Of a DNA stretch of 64,000 bases, positions 1 through 11,569 are shown in pieces. The position numbers and the translations under genes are program-made. The stretch's first letter is position 1; each line of letters begins with the position of its first letter. This DNA comes from Lepidodermella squamata (taxonomy: Eukaryota > Gastrotricha): contig JBLDXI010000020.1 in assembly GCA_047495785.1 (NCBI GenBank), positions 1,178,001-1,242,000 of the forward strand. Reading direction: 5' to 3'. The notes under the pieces are model-generated. The model was not told the origin of the DNA, searched no databases, and saw only the letters and a program-made list of their open reading frames with translations.

Positions 1-559
1 CAACAAAATTCAATATTATAGAAATTATTAGGTGCTTTTAAAAATAGCTTATTGCGCGCGTTGAAAAAAAATCAATTTAATTTTTTATTTATTCTGAAAA
101 ATGGTGAATTTCGCGTCGAAATTTAGCTTTTTGTTATCGCCGTCGGATTTCGCGTCTTACTATTTAGGAATTTTGAGAATTCAAGTGAAATTGAAAAAAA
201 TTCGTGTCTACCCTGCGGCCCCTTCTCTAGTTTTAGCGCGCTCGCACTCATGTGCGCGCTCTCGAAATCTTCGGCCTTCAAACAATAGAAACTTCGGACG
301 ACTTATGCCGCGCGCGCGCGGAAATTGTCACTGATAACGTCACCGAAGTTTCGCTTGAGTGTTCCGAAGTTTCAAGTTCGGTCTCCGAAGTCACCCTCCG
401 AAGTCACCGAAGTTAGTTTGTGGACGCACCATTAAATCGCAATTTTTCGAGTTTCACGTATTAAAAATGACGTTTTACCCAATACGCAAAACATTATGGC
501 GCATAGTGTATTAACATTGAAAATCCTATTATTCATAATTAATTTCCCCCTGGCAACAA
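1..559. other. No gene seen; GAAGT-rich stretch
   Basis: I see no supportable gene. Positions about 330-415 hold several near-copies of the word CCGAAGT, separated by 3-12 bases, which looks like degenerate tandem repetition rather than coding sequence. The 77-codon frame at 101-334 has low-complexity composition and no recognisable domain. Confidence 0.5.
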
Positions 560-1199
560 GTGGGTCCAGCAGAAGACGGGACTCTCGCTCGCCGAATGGC
601 GGACGGGAATCAAAAAGCGACGACGAACGTGCTTCCCGTTCGAGCCTTGCCTGGTCGCAGCACTGATGGCGTCCTCTGTCGGCACTGCCACAGAGAGCCC
701 GAAACTTTAGGACACGTCCTAGGTGCTTGCAGTCATGGTAATGACTTGATCATCGCCCGGCACGATAACGTCAAGCGTCTCATCGCGAACGAGCTTACTC
801 ACCGAGGGTCGAAGGTGCAGGTTGAAAGGCGCGGTCTTGCGACGAACGGCGAATGGAGCGGAACGGCGGCCGGACATCATCGCCTGGAACCCTGAGACGA
901 AGGAAGGGTGGATCCTCGACCCGACTGTCCATATCGAAACGAATGTACCAGATCAGTTCGATCAAGCCGACGCGGTCAAGCGTGGCAAGTACGAGCCATG
1001 CGTGCCCTACTACCTTGAGCTCTATAAATTGAATAGCCTAACTGTCTGCGGTATCTATATCGGAGCCCGCGGAACCATCACGCGAGGCGTTGTTGATCTT
1101 TTTTATAAACTAGGTTTGCCTAAATCCTTACTGTGTGACATTGCTCTGTCGGTAATTAGGGACAACAAAGTGATCGTCCAGCGGCACCTATACAGCTAG
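560..1199 (+). pseudogene. 3' fragment of an R2/R4/NeSL-like non-LTR retrotransposon (zinc knuckle plus restriction-like endonuclease)
   Basis: Two overlapping reading frames (560-895 and 822-1199) together resemble the C-terminal end of an RLE-type LINE. The first has a C-x2-C...H...C knuckle (LCRHCHREPETLGHVLGAC). The second has the endonuclease signature, R-PD followed by D and a downstream lysine region (RRPDIIAWNPE...ILDPTVHIE). The switch between frames at about 825-870 needs a frameshift, and the reverse transcriptase that should lie upstream is missing, so the copy is dead. In this family the endonuclease nicks the target DNA for target-primed reverse transcription. Assignment to R2, R4 or NeSL is not possible from this piece. 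Confidence 0.7.
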
Positions 1200-1373
1200 A
1201 TTTACCTACTCGTTGTTTTTTTCCTAATTCTGCTATTGTTGTATAAACAAAAACTAGATCCTCTTTCTGTGTCTACGGGCAACAGGGGCCTATGCGCTAC
1301 CTGCAGACCATCGCTTTTATAATATAAAATGATCATTGTTGTTGTGTTTGCGATACTCACTAATTTTATATTG

Positions 1374-1410
1374 GCGAATGATATAACAAAGTCGAAGCGA
1401 ATGATATAAC
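1374..1410 (+). repeat. Two copies of a 14-bp unit, possible LINE 3' tail
   Basis: The unit GCGAATGATATAAC occurs at 1374-1387 and again at 1397-1410, about 175 bp after the endonuclease stop codon. Some RLE-type LINEs end in short tandem repeats rather than poly(A), so this may mark the 3' end of the fragment upstream. That link is inference. Confidence 0.45.
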
Positions 1411-1698
1411 TAAGAGAATTCAAAGTCCTTATGAGAGTCCCCGCTCACCTGACTGCTTCGTTGCATTGTAAATCGACAAATCCCCAGGACCCAGGACTTG
1501 AGAAAAATCTCTATCTCTATAAAATTAGATATCGCAGTCGGTCCAACTGCGAGTGAGTGCGATGACTCTAAGACTCTAAGCTTTAAGAGCTTTATGTGTG
1601 AGTACGATGACCCACGAGTGAGCACGATGACTCAATATATCTACGGCTATTTGAGTAACTGAAATTCAGAAACTAAGTTTTCTGAGGCTTTGGTGCCG

Positions 1699-1705
1699 TT
1701 ATATA
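1699..1705 (-). promoter_or_regulatory. TATA box facing left
   Basis: On the minus strand this reads TATATAA. It lies about 22 bp before the left palindrome arm, so a start site would fall at the beginning of that arm. It mirrors the plus-strand box at 1889-1895. Confidence 0.45.
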
Positions 1706-1888
1706 GGCCTCTCTCGTGTAAGCTCCACCCCCGCGCGATGGCCACCGCCACGCTCTGACCGTTCACGGTCATGACCTCGCGCACTATAATAATGCGTAGT
1801 TTTATTGCACATACCTATAGCAATAATTTTATTTGCTTGGCCAATAAAAGTCGGCCCTCACCCCAGTGGGCGGAGCTTTTAGACGGTC

Positions 1889-1895
1889 TATATAA
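1889..1895 (+). promoter_or_regulatory. TATA box facing right
   Basis: TATATAA followed 20-30 bp later by the start of the right arm (TTAGTTTCTGAATTTC). The spacing fits a polymerase II start site at the arm. It would drive the retroelement frame downstream. Confidence 0.45.
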
Positions 1896-2053
1896 GGGAC
1901 CGAAAACCGCAGATTACTTAGTTTCTGAATTTCAGTAACTCAAATAGCCGTAGATATATTGAGTCATCGTGCTCACACATAAAGCTCTTGAAGCTTAGAG
2001 TCTTAGAGTCATCGCACTCACTCGCAGACTGCGATATCTAATTTTATAGAGAA

Positions 2054-4243
2054 ATGCCGGAGACTATTGAACAGTTGGATAGGTCAACACGCAGCGGCGT
2101 CTACAATTTGGCGTCTACAAAATTTGGCGGTGGCCCTGACAATCTGCCTCAATTTTTACTTAAAAATCTCGCTACTTCTCTCTCTGCACCTCTTTCTATC
2201 ATCTTCAACTCTTCTATGCTCTCAGGTCAGCTACCAGACGTTTGGAAGGTGGCAGATGCAGTCCTCCGATTTTTTTTCGTGACTCAACAGTGTCTGCCAC
2301 TGGAAAAAAATTGCGAAAAAGTGTACGCCAATTTGGAATTTTTTTATTTTGTCGTTTGTTTCGCTAAGCTGCTGTAGATTGGTTCGAAGTTCGCTAAATT
2401 CGCGAACCTAGTTAATACGCGATTGAAAAATCACAGATGCTATTTCCCAAAGCTTGAAGCCTGAAGTCTTCAATGCTGTTCTAGGGGAGTAAGGCGTAAG
2501 GTATTTTATACCGCCTTATTTTATAAAATCAGGGAAACAAAGGAATATGACTAGAATGCGAGCGAAGCGAGCCGATTTTTCGGCGATTCGCCTCTGAAAA
2601 TGCGAAAAATGAGCATCTCGAAGCTGGTTTTCTCTCTAAAAAGGATGGAATTTTAGGTCTCTTTCCAACTTCCTTCCGGACAGATTCCAGATCCCAGATA
2701 ATTGAAAATTGGTTCTAATGAGAATGGAAACTGGTGGCTTAGGAGAATGGAATAAAAGGAAAATGGATATCAGCGAGCGAAGCGAGCAAATTTTCGATAT
2801 GAAAACACACAAATTGTGTATTTTTAACTCGAGAAATCCCTAAACCTGACTAGCTTCATAAGGTCTTAAAAGTGTACGCCGATTAACTATACCCTTTTCT
2901 CAACGGTTTTAATAAGGACTATTTTTTTGTGTCTGCCACTGAGCGTGGTCCAGTGGGCAAAAATCGGAACACTGGGCAGATGTTATTTCTATCTACAAGA
3001 AAAGCGGATCTCGGCTGGAAGCTAAAAATTACCGGCCTATCAGTCTTGCCAGTAACATCTGCAAATTGCAAGAAAAAATTATAAAAAATATTCTTACTGA
3101 GTATCTGAAAAGAAATAATGTGATACCGCCTAACCAGTTCGGCTTCCTGGAAAAGCGAAATGTTGAACTATTGCTCTTAATCTGTCTCAATAAATTCACG
3201 TTCTACCGAGATAATAATATACCCGTGGACATAATTTACCTTGATTTGGCGAAAGCCTTCGACTCTGTTCCTATTTTCAAGCTAATAAGTGCTCTTAAGA
3301 GTTTCAACATATGCGGAAATCTACTCGCGTGGCTAAAGTCGTACCTCTTAGACCGCAATTTCCGAACTAAAATAGGTAACAGTATGTCAGGTTGGAGAAA
3401 TGTGAACTCAGGTGTGCCTCAGGGCTCAGTTCTTGGACCGCTTCTATTTATTATATTTCTTATAGCTATCGATATCGACACGAAAGTCGAGTCTCCCTTA
3501 TTTTTTTCGCTGATGACAACAAAGTGTTCAGACCGATTATGAAAAATGAAGACAAATGTGTTTTGCAAAAAGATCTCGACAACATCATTTCTTGTTTTAA
3601 TGAAAATGGTCTCGATATAAATTGTGAAAAATGTTGTGTAATGAGAATCGGAGCAAGCGATGAAATCTCGACAGACTATACTATAAATAACATACCTATT
3701 CGCGTTGTAAAGTCCACTAAAGACCTAGGCGTTGTTGTTGATAAGGATCTAAGCTTCACGCAACATTGTGCTACACTTATGAACCGGTGCTCAAGTCTAT
3801 GCTCTGCTATTTTAAAGAGTTTCAGATGCAATCGATTAAAGATAATGGCTTTTAAAACTTATGTTTTGCCGATTCTGGACTACTGTTCTACTGTGTATAG
3901 CCCCTATTTTCTCACAACGATTGACAACTTGGAAAAAATACAAGAAAGATTTCTTAAAGCTGTGTTTCCAACCTTGAGCTACGATGATGCGTGCAAACAC
4001 TCTGGTACACTACGATTAGAAAATCGTAGAATTTTACGTGACTTGTTGTTTTTTTCAAAGCTTACCACAATTTTGTTGATGTCTCTTTTTCATCTTTGTT
4101 CGACTACTAACACTAGAAAGGCGAAACACTGCATAGTTCCTTCTAAATGTCGCTCAGATCCCCGAAGATTTTGTATTGGCAACAGAATTAACAAAATATG
4201 GAATAAGGTACCAGAATGCATAATTAACTCGGTCGCTCATTAG
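2054..4243 (+). pseudogene. CR1/jockey-like LINE reverse transcriptase, interrupted and frameshifted
   Basis: After the insertion at 2259-2974 is set aside, the frame runs through classic RT blocks: GGPDNLP, a YRPISLAS block, DIIYLDLAKAFDSV, GVPQGSVLGPLLF and FADD. The FADD block sits in the next frame after a run of T residues near 3504-3510, so a frameshift inactivates the copy. The rest (3515-4243) matches the thumb and C-terminal region of such LINEs. There is no upstream endonuclease: the copy begins inside the RT domain, directly after the palindrome arm. It is most like the CR1 or jockey groups; the clade is uncertain. Confidence 0.85.
2259..2974. mobile_element. Non-autonomous hAT-like element inserted in the RT gene
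   Basis: The 716-bp insert has terminal inverted repeats: left end CAGTCCTCCGATTTTT, right end (reverse complement) CAGTGTTCCGATTTTT. It is flanked by a perfect 8-bp duplication, GGCAGATG, at 2251-2258 and 2975-2982. An 8-bp duplication and a CAG start are hallmarks of hAT transposons. The word TGTCTGCCACTG occurs near both ends. No transposase is visible, so it is a MITE. Removing the insert and one duplicate leaves the RT frame continuous, which confirms the boundaries. Confidence 0.88.
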
Positions 4244-6837
4244 GCCGCGATAGTTCCGGCCGTGATGAGGCAGCGTTAGATTGTCGTGCGTGTGTGCCAG
4301 AATTCATGAAATATTTGTATATTGACCTAAAGTGCTCCCTTCTATAGCCGGCAACTTTGGATATAGCGCAATTATTTAGTGGGACTCATTCGCTTACTCG
4401 CAACTCACATCCCTAGGAACAACCGTGCGTTACCCCGTCTCTGGTTGCTAACCCGATAGGGATAGCGTCCAGCCAATAAACATTATCGCGGTGTCATTAG
4501 GAACTCAGGGAAGAAGTGCTAACATACCTACCTAAAACAGCTGTGTTGCACTCAATTGTCATAAGAACATCGATGAATCAAGACATAAATTAATTATTTT
4601 CATCATACCGTTGGATAATCGAGCTCAACTCATTGAATACTAACTATCTTGGCTAAATCGACCCAGCCGAGTTCGATTCTTCAATCAGATTTTGATTATC
4701 TGTCACCGCCTTCAACCCATCCCATTTGAATTTTCTCCCCTTTTGTTCGAAAAAGGCACGATTCTCTGTCCGTGACGGTTGGGTGGGGCCTTAACTACGA
4801 GGGATGGTAGAGCTCAAAAGGTCTCATTCGAAGTGTCATAGTGGCTAGAAAGAAGAAAAAATCACTATTCATTATATAGCGCTTAATCCTTGCCAAAAAA
4901 TTGAAAATAGGCGAAAACGTCACGGACAGAGATTTGTTGATACGTTTGGCAAATATTACGCAATGCATCATTTTGACAAACCGAACACCTTATGTTAGAT
5001 ATTTTTTACGCCTTAATACCAATATCAGTCGATAACAACTCGACGGAAAGAACTCGTCAGTCATTATTTACGGCAAACAGCTATGGAAAATGATGAAAAT
5101 TCGCCTTGATGTTGAATATTATTATTGGGTTACGCAATCATGTCAACATGTCAAAAAATGCTGAGAATTCGAAAATAAATAATAGAATCTAACGGCCTAG
5201 GTCAAGAGCTATCTGACGATATGCAACACTTGGTCTGAATTTAAAATTTATAAATCGATGAAAAGTGATGCTTTCTCGTGGAATCACCCATATAGGCATC
5301 CAACTAACTGCTAGGAGCGCTGTGTTACTTGAGGACACTCGTATAGATCGAGGAAACAGCTATGGGTCATTCACTCTCATGGATTGGATTGGATCTCACC
5401 ATAGTCCTGGAAGGAACTCGGGTTGAGCGTTCGCGTCAACCCTCATTACTCATGATTGAAACAAAGGCTGTACAAAGTATAGGGCAAGCTTCTGATTTTT
5501 TTCACCACTAGACCACGCTTCATTACTTACACCCGTTGGGAAAACCGATTTATTAAAAAGTTGAGAACATGGTGGGAAGGGTGTATTTTTCAGCGTTAAC
5601 TTTGATGCCTTGTGAATACGGTCAAGTTTAATCATTTTTGGGGAAAAATAATCGAAATTTTACGTGGTTTCATGAACATATATTTTGTTAGAATTTTTCA
5701 TATCCTATAAAGACAACCTTTCTCATTCTTATTAATATTAACCCTTTCACGGCCGAATTGTTTGTCTGTGGTAGAAACATATTTGACAGCATTTTAAGGG
5801 GTTTTCGAAGGCCCTGATCACAATTTTGAAACCCGCTTGTCTCTATCTATCACCGTTGGGCTTGTGCGTGGTCGAGATCGCCTTATCGGCCCATCAGATT
5901 CCAGACAATTTTTTAGCACTGTGATTTCTACATCAGATGCTTTGAAAATTTCAATTTCAGATCCTAAATTACTCCCACGAAGGTCCTTAACGTAAGTTAT
6001 CAGTTTTTGCAGACCTTACGCAGTGTTTTTTACGTGCATGTTACAGAAAATGTAACACCCATTCGGAAAGAGTGTAACAACCAAAATTGAAGTAACGTTG
6101 AATTGTCATTGTTAGGATATTTGGGAGCCTATTCGAGTGGAAAATTCAAAAAAATTATATTTCGCGCGAGGAAACTGCCAAAAAAATTGTCTCAACTAAT
6201 CGCTGCTTAAATAAAACAGCGTTTTACACGTACCCTATAGCCTAGAGCAAGAGAGTGTAGGACTTGGCATCATTTATGATCCTCTTTTTGTGCATTCACT
6301 AAATTCGCGGATTTGTTACCTCCTACAAAGATTGAGCTACAAAAGTTTTGATTTCAAAAATTTGTTCAAAATTCGGATTTGTTCAACAGATGAAAAACAA
6401 AAAAAACTGAAAAAGTTGCAAAATTTTTCCGATCGAGTACGCTTTTTTTTAATTGTCTCCAGTGCCAGACACTTACGGCGGGCCACTGGCTGGTATTGCG
6501 TAAGAAAAAATCGATATATAATGCAGAACTTTGCACTATATTATTTTGTTGCACTCACTCGGAGCTCTTTTCCTTTATTAGTCTGGAGCCTTTTTCTTTA
6601 CCAGGAGCGTGACTGTCCTCCAGTCTTGTTTCCATATCAGATTATGCATGTCTGTCGTGTTCCAACTTTTTATCGCGAACAAAAGAATCGGTAAACAAAT
6701 CTGTCATGCTAAAAACCGAATGTTTCATCTTTGATGCTTGCTCGATTCTTTTTTCTCAGCAGCCGGAACAATTACGCAACCGCTCAGATAATGAGCGAAA
6801 AACAGTAAGAAGAGCACAGAAAACAGATGTACACGTC
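4244..6837. other. Intergenic, no gene supported
   Basis: About 2.6 kb between the LINE remnant and the first Ly6-like gene. Short frames at 5450-5635 and 6290-6694 have composition like non-coding DNA and no domain or splice partners. I found no RNA gene, tandem repeat or terminal inverted repeat that I could defend. Confidence 0.5.
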
Positions 6838-6845
6838 TAGGCTGC

Positions 6846-6852
6846 TATAAAA
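6846..6852 (+). promoter_or_regulatory. TATA box of the first Ly6-like gene
   Basis: TATAAAA, 86 bp before the start codon at 6938. A start site near 6875 would give a short 5' UTR of about 60 bases. Confidence 0.5.
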
Positions 6853-6937
6853 GCTCTTCTCATTAGACAAATTGCAGAGAAGCACAAAAAGATTAGGAAC
6901 AATTCGGCAGGAAAGTTGAATCTCAATCACATCTAGA

Positions 6938-7410
6938 ATGCATCAGATCGTTTTTATCGCCGCCGCTTTATGCGCTATCATCTCCTTCGCTTCTGCTGTC
7001 ACAATCACTGGTCCTCAGTATTGCTGGGTTTTGGCAAACGGAAACACTGGACTTGGTAAACTTACAGCAGTCACCGCCGATGCCAACGCCAACAGCGCTT
7101 GCTATGCTGGATACCTATACAGCGGCGGGTGAGATTTTAAATGAAATAACTTAGTTTGTTCATTGATGTGTTTTCCAGAGCCAATATTGCTGAGCGAGGT
7201 CAATATACCAAGACCACCACTATTACTACGAGCACGGACTGCCCATCAGTCACCCTCGCAGGTACAACTCTTCCGCTCACCGACTCCAAGTATCAGTGCT
7301 GCACCACCAGTGCTGGTTGTAACACTATTGGTTCAGATGCTGGCTCGGTCCACCCGGCTGCTCCGCTTCTCGTTCTTTCGGCTGTTGCAGCTGCTGCTTA
7401 CATCCGCTAA
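6938..7410 (+). CDS. GPI-anchored Ly6/three-finger domain protein 1 (2 exons)
   Basis: Exons 6938-7128 and 7179-7410 give 140 residues, with one 50-bp phase-2 intron. Residues 1-20 form a signal peptide. The middle has paired cysteines, and the end shows the Ly6 signature CC-x5-CN (QCCTTSAGCN). A C-terminal hydrophobic stretch (PAAPLLVLSAVAAAAYIR) looks like a GPI-attachment signal. Ly6 proteins are small cell-surface or secreted modulators with varied roles; no specific function can be assigned. A TATA box and an AATAAA frame the gene. It belongs with four similar genes in this window (9359-9779, 15334-15732, 16230-16683, 35051-35555); three of those share the same intron phase and position. 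Confidence 0.8.
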
Positions 7411-7541
7411 GAAAATACGGCCTTGCTACAATCTTGTAACGACACAACGGGGTGTCAAACTCGTTCGAAATAACCCTACTTTCATTTACCCATAATGACA
7501 TTGCGTCATGATCTAACCCCACAGTGCAATGAACTGATTTG

Positions 7542-7547
7542 AATAAA
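7542..7547 (+). terminator. Poly(A) signal of Ly6-like gene 1
   Basis: AATAAA 131 bp after the stop codon at 7410, followed by a second overlapping ATAAA. Confidence 0.6.
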
Positions 7548-7559
7548 TAAAATTTTCCT

Positions 7560-8145
7560 GGACGTGAGGCATCATTCCGTTTCCTATAGCTGATTGCATT
7601 TTGGAAGCAGCCCAAATTAACTCAGAGCAGAGTGAAGAATAGCCAGATGCAGAGAACATTGAGCTAAGCGCAACATATCGACTGCTTCTCAAATCTCAAA
7701 TCAGTCAACTAGCCTGTGGTGCAAAAGCCCTTCCCCAAGCCATATACTTGCAGAAGACTTTCAGCAGAAAATGAATGTTTGACCCTTTGAGCTGAACTCT
7801 GAACTCAATTAAATCTTCGATATGTGCCTAGCTTAGTATTGCTACAATTCATTTACAATTCATTCATCATCTTCATCGTCTTCATTCGACAATGCATCGC
7901 AAAGCTTTCTAAAACAATCGTGAGTAAATTCAGCAGAAAAGGTTTCTGCATTCGCAAGTCGACTCTTAGCTTTTTGCAAGGTTAATGACGACCAGGTAAC
8001 TACTTGTCACTTGTCACCTTGCAAGAGTTTGAGTGTTTTCGTCAAATTAATGATTTCAATTAATATAAGGCGGATTCGGTTGAGCAGCCACGGAAGTTCT
8101 ACCGCAAATAATCAATTTCGAAAATTTTACCTGTAATTTAATGCC
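7560..8145. other. Intergenic, nothing seen
   Basis: No gene, RNA gene or repeat that I can support between the first Ly6-like gene and the repeat block that starts near 8146. Confidence 0.4.
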
Positions 8146-9090
8146 CAAATAGGTTGCATTGATGGACATTTTACACATCCAGACTGGCATTTTTTGGGCT
8201 TTGGGCTTTATATTTACCTGGTTCTTAACCTTGCCACTTTCGATATGCCAAAGTCGCCCCGTAGCAACATTTCAATGCCGTATTCTGTATTTCGTGAAAA
8301 ATCTCCGTATCGTATGAAAAAATGTCACAAAATACAGAGTACGAGCCCCGTATTCTGTGATTTTCATGAAATATGGGCCGTATTCCGTAAAAAATCCCGT
8401 ATTTTGTGAAACCCTGATACGTAACGTGAGAAAATGCCGTATTTCGTGAAATCGGGCCACGTAACGTATACACAGACCGTATTACGTGAAAAATCTAGAA
8501 AATACAAAATAATTTAGAGATTCTTCACGATACGTGGCAAAGTTTCACGGAATACGGCGCGTAATTCTGTAAAAAGTGAAATAAATGCGACTGTGCATAT
8601 GCTAATGAGATGAGCATTTCAGAGGAGGCTCACGACTGAAGGGGGAAGTGTCTAAAAAATCAATGATTAATTATTCTTAAATATTATATGGTCGCAAACC
8701 ATAGTAGGGAGAGAACTCTTTCTCACTTTTTCTCACTTGCTGGTAATTCTGCGGTGGTTGCAAGTGACTACTAACATTCTTCGAACTTGAGGTGGATCCT
8801 CAAATGACTTCATATTACAATTAATGGAAAAAATAGTTTTTATTTCGAATTCCTTATTCCGTGAACTTTAAACGTATTGCGTAATACGTATTACGTATCA
8901 CGAATCACGTAAATTTTGATCATTTCGTGATATGGAATCCACCTCAAAATACGGAACTTATTTTGTATTACGGGCCACTTTTCACGATACGGACAGCTCC
9001 GTATTACGGAAATAGCTCATTTGCATATTTCATCCTACGGAAAATCCACGTATTTTGTTGCTACGGGGCCCCCAAAATGTCCAAAGTCAC
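8146..9090. mobile_element. Repeat element built of CGTATT-CGTGAAAA words with inverted ends
   Basis: From 8256 to 9071 the motif CCGTATTNCGTGAAAAAT and its complement recur many times in both directions with changing spacers. The block is bracketed by GCCCCGTAGCAAC at 8256 and its reverse complement ending at about 9071. The leader at 8146-8255, ending TCGATATGCCAAAGTC, resembles dispersed repeats at 37950-38095 and 38620-38785. It has no coding capacity and no clear target duplication. It looks like a non-autonomous DNA element with repeated internal protein-binding words; the class is unknown. Confidence 0.6.
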
Positions 9091-9358
9091 GGTGATAAAC
9101 TCGACTTTTAAGACCTCGGACTAGACATGCCTGAGTCCGCAACTTAAGGTAGTGCGAACCAAATAATTAGGAAAAAACTAATTAAAACAGTCTGGAAAAT
9201 TATAGCCTCGCCAATTTTTTTATTAACAGAGGGTTTTCAAGGATCATGACGTTACAGCGAACGAAGCCATTTGAAATTATGGCCAATATTGCCTAAAGTA
9301 ATGTCATCAATTCTTAGGATCGCTGCCGCAGCCAGAGTGATAATTAGCGAAAAGGACT

Positions 9359-9779
9359 TCAAAAGCTGGTTAGTGCTGCGACGAGAGTTGAAATTATCAG
9401 TATGCCGCTGCTCACAAATGATGTTCCGGTGTTACACAAATCGGATGTGCAACAAGTTGCGGGAGCAGATGAGCTACCGATTGTAACAGTGGACGGGCAC
9501 GAAGCAATGCAGCCTTTCGTATAAAGAGTCGTTCTTGAAGTAAAGAAAACGATTTGACGAGTTGACAAAAAGTTGATACAGAGAAGTATATTACTCTTAC
9601 CCAGATGAAGTCACAGATGCCGAATAGCAGTAATTGTTATCAGACGATGGGCAATTGGTAGCTGTCCCCGTGGATGTCCCTGCACTAACAGCGTAACAAG
9701 TCGACACAGTGGCCCACACGCAGAAAGGCAATGCCACGATACTAAGTGTCAAGATCAATGCAATGCCCTGAAGTGACAT
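9359..9779 (-). CDS. GPI-anchored Ly6/three-finger domain protein 2 (2 exons)
   Basis: Exons 9779-9601 and 9533-9359 give 117 residues, with a phase-2 intron as in gene 1. There is a signal peptide (MSLQGIALILTLSIVALPF...), then STCYAV...NYCYSA, then GCIASCP and the terminal Ly6 box CC-x4-CN (TCCTSDLCN). A hydrophobic tail (FVSSGILIISTLVAALTSF) fits GPI anchoring. I chose the ATG at 9779 because signal peptide and cysteine spacing follow it directly. A 3' splice-like TTTATTTCAG lies 16 bases upstream of that ATG, so the 5' end may be spliced. Ligand and role unknown. Confidence 0.78.
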
Positions 9780-9884
9780 TTCGAAATTTGACGGCTGAAA
9801 TAAAGACAACTTATTTAGTAATTGCTCAGGTCGGAGATAGAAGAAACGAAATGCAAAAAATGCAGTCGTGAATTGCGACGTCAA

Positions 9885-11560
9885 CGTAGGATGTTTCCTT
9901 ACTCACTCGAGCGGCCACCGTGGAGCACGTTTGTGTTTTGGCATGAATCTTGGTATCCAAAACCATATTGGACCCGCTTCGTGGAGCGAATTAATCAAGT
10001 CAATACGCTATTGTTTTTATCAATGTCATGCTGCTTCCGTCACACGCTTAATACGCGCTTAATGAGCATGACATGAACGCTACTTTCCCCCGCTATTATC
10101 CTATGCCGCATTCCGTGATCGCAACCTGGAAAATCCGGCAACCTGGAGACTGCTCAGCTTTGACCTAAACAAACATATATTGGAGCAAAAAAAACTAATT
10201 CTGAAATAATGCAAAGACTGCGTACTATCAATACCTATGGCGGAACATATGAATTGTCGGTATCTCGGTAATTAACAATTAACTTACGGTTTCGGCTCTA
10301 AAATTGAGGAGCCAACCCTAAATAAGCAGGTTATGTCTGAATTCTTCCGATATTATGAATTTTCGAATATTTTCTATCTGCAAAGTTATGCACCATGTGA
10401 TGTTTCATTTCGCCTACGTAAGCAGCAAAAATGAACATTTTTAAAACCAGACTTGAAATGGATTTCGGCTCAGCAGGCTGATTTCAGTTGTTTCATTCAT
10501 CAGCATTTGCCATCATTTATTGCACAAAATTACAGCGGAAATGAGAAAATGAGAAGCCGGTACCAATATGCCGGGCGTGAGGTTAACTTAATTCTCGCTA
10601 AGCGCTAAGCGTAACGAGTGTCCGGGGAGGACCGGTAGCAAGCTAACTAATCCGATCGTCTATCTCAACCCTACACTATACGATATTTTATTCAACTATA
10701 CCCCGAATTTGCGGCTTCTGCAGTTCCATGAAAATCCTGGCGTCGCTCCTAAATTTTGACATTTGTAATTCTCCAAGAAGATCAATTTTTAATTCATATG
10801 TTGTGTAAACTGTTGGATACCATCGATTGGTGGCAGCAAATTCATGCTCTTTTCTGCAGAATTTTTGTTTTAATTCAATCATGGACACCAGGCTATGTTT
10901 GATGAGAAGTTATTCTCGATGCCAGTTGATAGCGTGATTCGAGGGCTATCGTTTGGCACTAATTTTGCCGAGCGATCCCTCTTGAAAGTTTCACAAATAG
11001 TGCGATTTGCGAAACAAAAGTAAGATGTCTTCAGAATTTCCATCATATCCCACAATTGGTCAATCTTAAACGAACGATTTAGCAGGGCTTGTTCGACAGC
11101 CCTAATCCTCATCTATTCGAATAAGTACGATTCCTAAGATTTGGAGAAAAACTGGAGATGCTACGAAGAAAATAACAATATTTGCTGCGGAAAAGAGTAT
11201 GAATTTGCTGCGGATTAAAGTATTTTTCCCATGGATTCACCTTGATTTTGATTGCTCTTAAATTCAAGCATAAGTTGAACCTCGAATTCAGTGGTGGAAC
11301 CTTCAGTGTGAGAAGTTCCAGTCTCCCCGAATGTTGAGAAATCACTAGTTTGAGGACTCAAGATCTAACATGCGGAAGACTAATAAAGATCATAAACAGA
11401 CAATAAAAATGACAAATGGGTTTGACTCGAGTCAAAGTAGCAAAGAGACGCTTCAGCAATAAACGAAATCAAGTGAAAAAATGAAAAGATGAGATATTGC
11501 TGGACTAGTGCTGTGGGACTTGCTGTGGGATGCCACCTCAAGACGATGATTCTCCACGTA
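9885..11560. other. Intergenic with unrecognised short frames
   Basis: Minus-strand frames at 10688-10888, 10879-11112 and 11109-11345 lie close together in different phases. I do not recognise any of them and could not join them with convincing splice sites. They could be a decayed gene. No repeat or RNA gene was seen. Confidence 0.35.
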
Positions 11561-11569
11561 TTAAAACAT

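Larger units (their letters stand above)
1514..2052. repeat. Large palindrome: inverted arms around a 240-bp centre
   Basis: The left arm (about 1514-1677) is the reverse complement of the right arm (about 1917-2052). Identity is near-complete, except that the left arm carries a roughly 20-bp internal duplication and a short extra insert. The central spacer (about 1678-1916) is unique and carries one TATA box facing each way, each just inside an arm. The right arm runs straight into the reverse transcriptase frame at 2054. The left arm runs into a minus-strand open frame ending near 1410 that I do not recognise. Confidence 0.8.

Noticed and set aside
6290-6694. 134-codon plus frame before Ly6-like gene 1
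   Set aside because: Composition typical of AT-rich non-coding DNA; no domain, no splice or promoter support.
10688-11345. Three successive minus frames that might be one decayed gene
   Set aside because: I could not join them with consistent splice sites or match them to a family, so no gene is called.
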